DNA of 49,954 nucleotides from positions 1 through 49,954 of the forward strand of contig ONNS01000070.1 of assembly GCA_900319275.1 (NCBI GenBank), given 5' to 3'. Each line of letters opens with the position of its first letter. Within the stretch, counting starts at the first letter, position 1. Positions 49,092 through 49,954 of this stretch are shown one piece after another. A model generated the notes under the pieces. The model made no database searches. It worked only from the letters and a program-made list of their open reading frames with translations, and was not told the DNA's origin. The translations under genes were made by a program, and so were the position numbers. The DNA is from an uncultured Eubacteriales bacterium. Lineage in GTDB: Bacteria; Bacillota; Clostridia; Oscillospirales; Oscillospiraceae.

Positions 49092-49781
49092 ATGAAAAAA
49101 ATCCTTGTCCTGGAGGACGAGTCCAATATTCGCTCCTTCGTCGTCATCAATCTGCGCCGCAGCGGATTTGATCCGATCGAGGCTGAAAACGGCGCGATGG
49201 CCCTGGAAAAGCTCAAGGCCAATCCGGATATCTGTCTGGCGCTGCTGGACGTGATGCTGCCGGACATCGACGGCTTTGAGGTCTGCCGCCGCATCCGCGC
49301 GACCGGCTCGAAAATCGGCATCATCATGCTCTCGGCCAAGAGCCAGGAGATCGACAAGGTCACGGGATTGATGAACGGCGCCGACGACTATGTGACCAAG
49401 CCCTTCTCCCCCGCCGAGCTGACCGCGCGTGTCGACGCGCTGATTCGCCGCCTCGGTGTGGATGAGGCCGAGGCCAACGCCAATGAGCTGCGCAGCGGCC
49501 CCTTCACGCTCAACACCCGCAACCGCACGCTTGAGAAGAACGGCCAGCGGCTGAAGCTGACGCAGATCGAGTACCTGCTGATGAAGCTCTTTATGGAAAA
49601 CCCCGGCAAGGCCATGAGCCGCGAGGATATTCTCTCGGCCGTCTGGGGCAGCGACTTCAAGGGCGAACTCAAGACCGTCGACGTCAACATCCGCCGTTTG
49701 CGCATCAAGATCGAATCCGACCCGACCGAGCCCGAGTTTCTCACGACAGTCTGGGGCTACGGCTATAAGTGGGGGTACTAA
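49092..49781 (+). CDS. OmpR/PhoB-family response regulator
   Basis: 229 residues; CGAAAGGAGA precedes ATG 49092. The receiver domain has the acidic pair in LEDES, the phospho-acceptor Asp53 in LLDVMLPDIDG, the switch Ser in MLSAKS and the lysine in DDYVTKPF. The C-terminal winged helix (LTQIEYLLMKLFMENPGKAM, TVDVNIRRLRIKIE, TTVWGYGYKW) binds DNA. A partner histidine kinase is not found in the 173 bases that follow, so it lies outside the window or elsewhere. Confidence 0.95.
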   Translation: MKKILVLEDESNIRSFVVINLRRSGFDPIEAENGAMALEKLKANPDICLALLDVMLPDIDGFEVCRRIRATGSKIGIIMLSAKSQEIDKVTGLMNGADDYVTKPFSPAELTARVDALIRRLGVDEAEANANELRSGPFTLNTRNRTLEKNGQRLKLTQIEYLLMKLFMENPGKAMSREDILSAVWGSDFKGELKTVDVNIRRLRIKIESDPTEPEFLTTVWGYGYKWGY

Positions 49782-49782
49782 C

Positions 49783-49820
49783 ATCATCGTTCAGTCCCCT
49801 AAGGGGGACTGAACGATGAT
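49783..49820. repeat. 17 bp stem hairpin, family E
   Basis: ATCATCGTTCAGTCCCC pairs perfectly with GGGGACTGAACGATGAT around TAAG. It shares the inner core with 34776-34798 but has different outer stem bases. The remainder to 49954 has no gene. Confidence 0.65.
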
Positions 49821-49954
49821 AGGAGCACTCGCGCTCATCGCACACGGCGCACGGGGACGCGCCGTTGCGTCAGAAGAAGCTCGCGGCACTCCGTTTCCGT
49901 CAGGCATGACGAAAACTACGCTCTGCTCGCTCCTTCTTCCTTTACAAAATCAAA

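Noticed and set aside
49782-49954. Start of a partner histidine kinase after the response regulator
   Set aside because: The sequence is a hairpin followed by non-coding GC-rich DNA; no start or frame with kinase features is visible before the window ends.

Overview
This 50 kb window is a stretch of chromosome from a Gram-positive, spore-forming gut-type Clostridia, most likely Oscillospiraceae. This is an inference from gene content (BofA, CdaR-FtsEX, a ParE/ParC topoisomerase pair, an S4-domain YlmH), from the roughly 55-60% GC of the coding DNA, and from intergenic spaces packed with short palindromic repeats. Nothing here looks like a plasmid, prophage or CRISPR locus.

Layout. 1-6.9 kb is a minus-strand signalling block: a very large histidine kinase with two extracellular sensor regions (cut by the window edge), a membrane HD-GYP c-di-GMP phosphodiesterase, and a MalT-like LuxR regulator. 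6.9-8.8 kb is a lower-GC junk and mobility zone beside tRNA-Leu and tRNA-Gly. It holds palindromic elements, a small Sel1 protein and a four-helix-bundle pseudogene broken by a 208 bp hairpin-rich insertion. 9-14.4 kb has a YitT transporter-like protein and the topoisomerase IV pair. 14.5-15.2 kb is a RelB/RelE-ParE type toxin-antitoxin pair with its own promoter. 15.5-19.3 kb has BofA, a nucleotidase, MurF and a DEDDh exonuclease. 19.6-22.7 kb is the operon rbfA-nrnA-truB-ribF. 23-29.9 kb is cdaR-ftsE-ftsX-M23-M23-S41, a cell-wall hydrolase activation locus. 30-34.5 kb has a pseudouridine synthase, small envelope proteins and an acyl-CoA ligase. 34.8-38.6 kb is glycolytic (pgk, tpiA, gpmI). 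38.7-44 kb has a tRNA methyltransferase, a radical SAM protein, an FMN hydroxyacid oxidase and a large solute-binding lipoprotein. 44.2-48.8 kb has a peptidase T homologue, YlmH, and a TetM-like GTPase fused to a Rae1/YacP nuclease. The window ends with an OmpR-type response regulator.

Most notable points. (1) A TetM-like ribosomal GTPase carries a C-terminal Rae1-type NYN endonuclease and overlaps ylmH, which suggests a compact ribosome rescue or surveillance operon. (2) A modular array of AATGATG boxes separated by variable mini-hairpins lies just upstream of a four-helix-bundle (23S intervening-sequence type) gene, and that gene is itself interrupted by another hairpin-array element whose exact removal restores the frame. 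(3) Two enzymes look catalytically defective: the S41 protease has Gly where the nucleophile Ser should be, and peptidase T lacks the segment carrying the bridging metal ligand. (4) At least six families of short palindromic elements recur, some nested inside one another. Roughly a dozen open frames on the opposite strand of real genes were dismissed as shadows.
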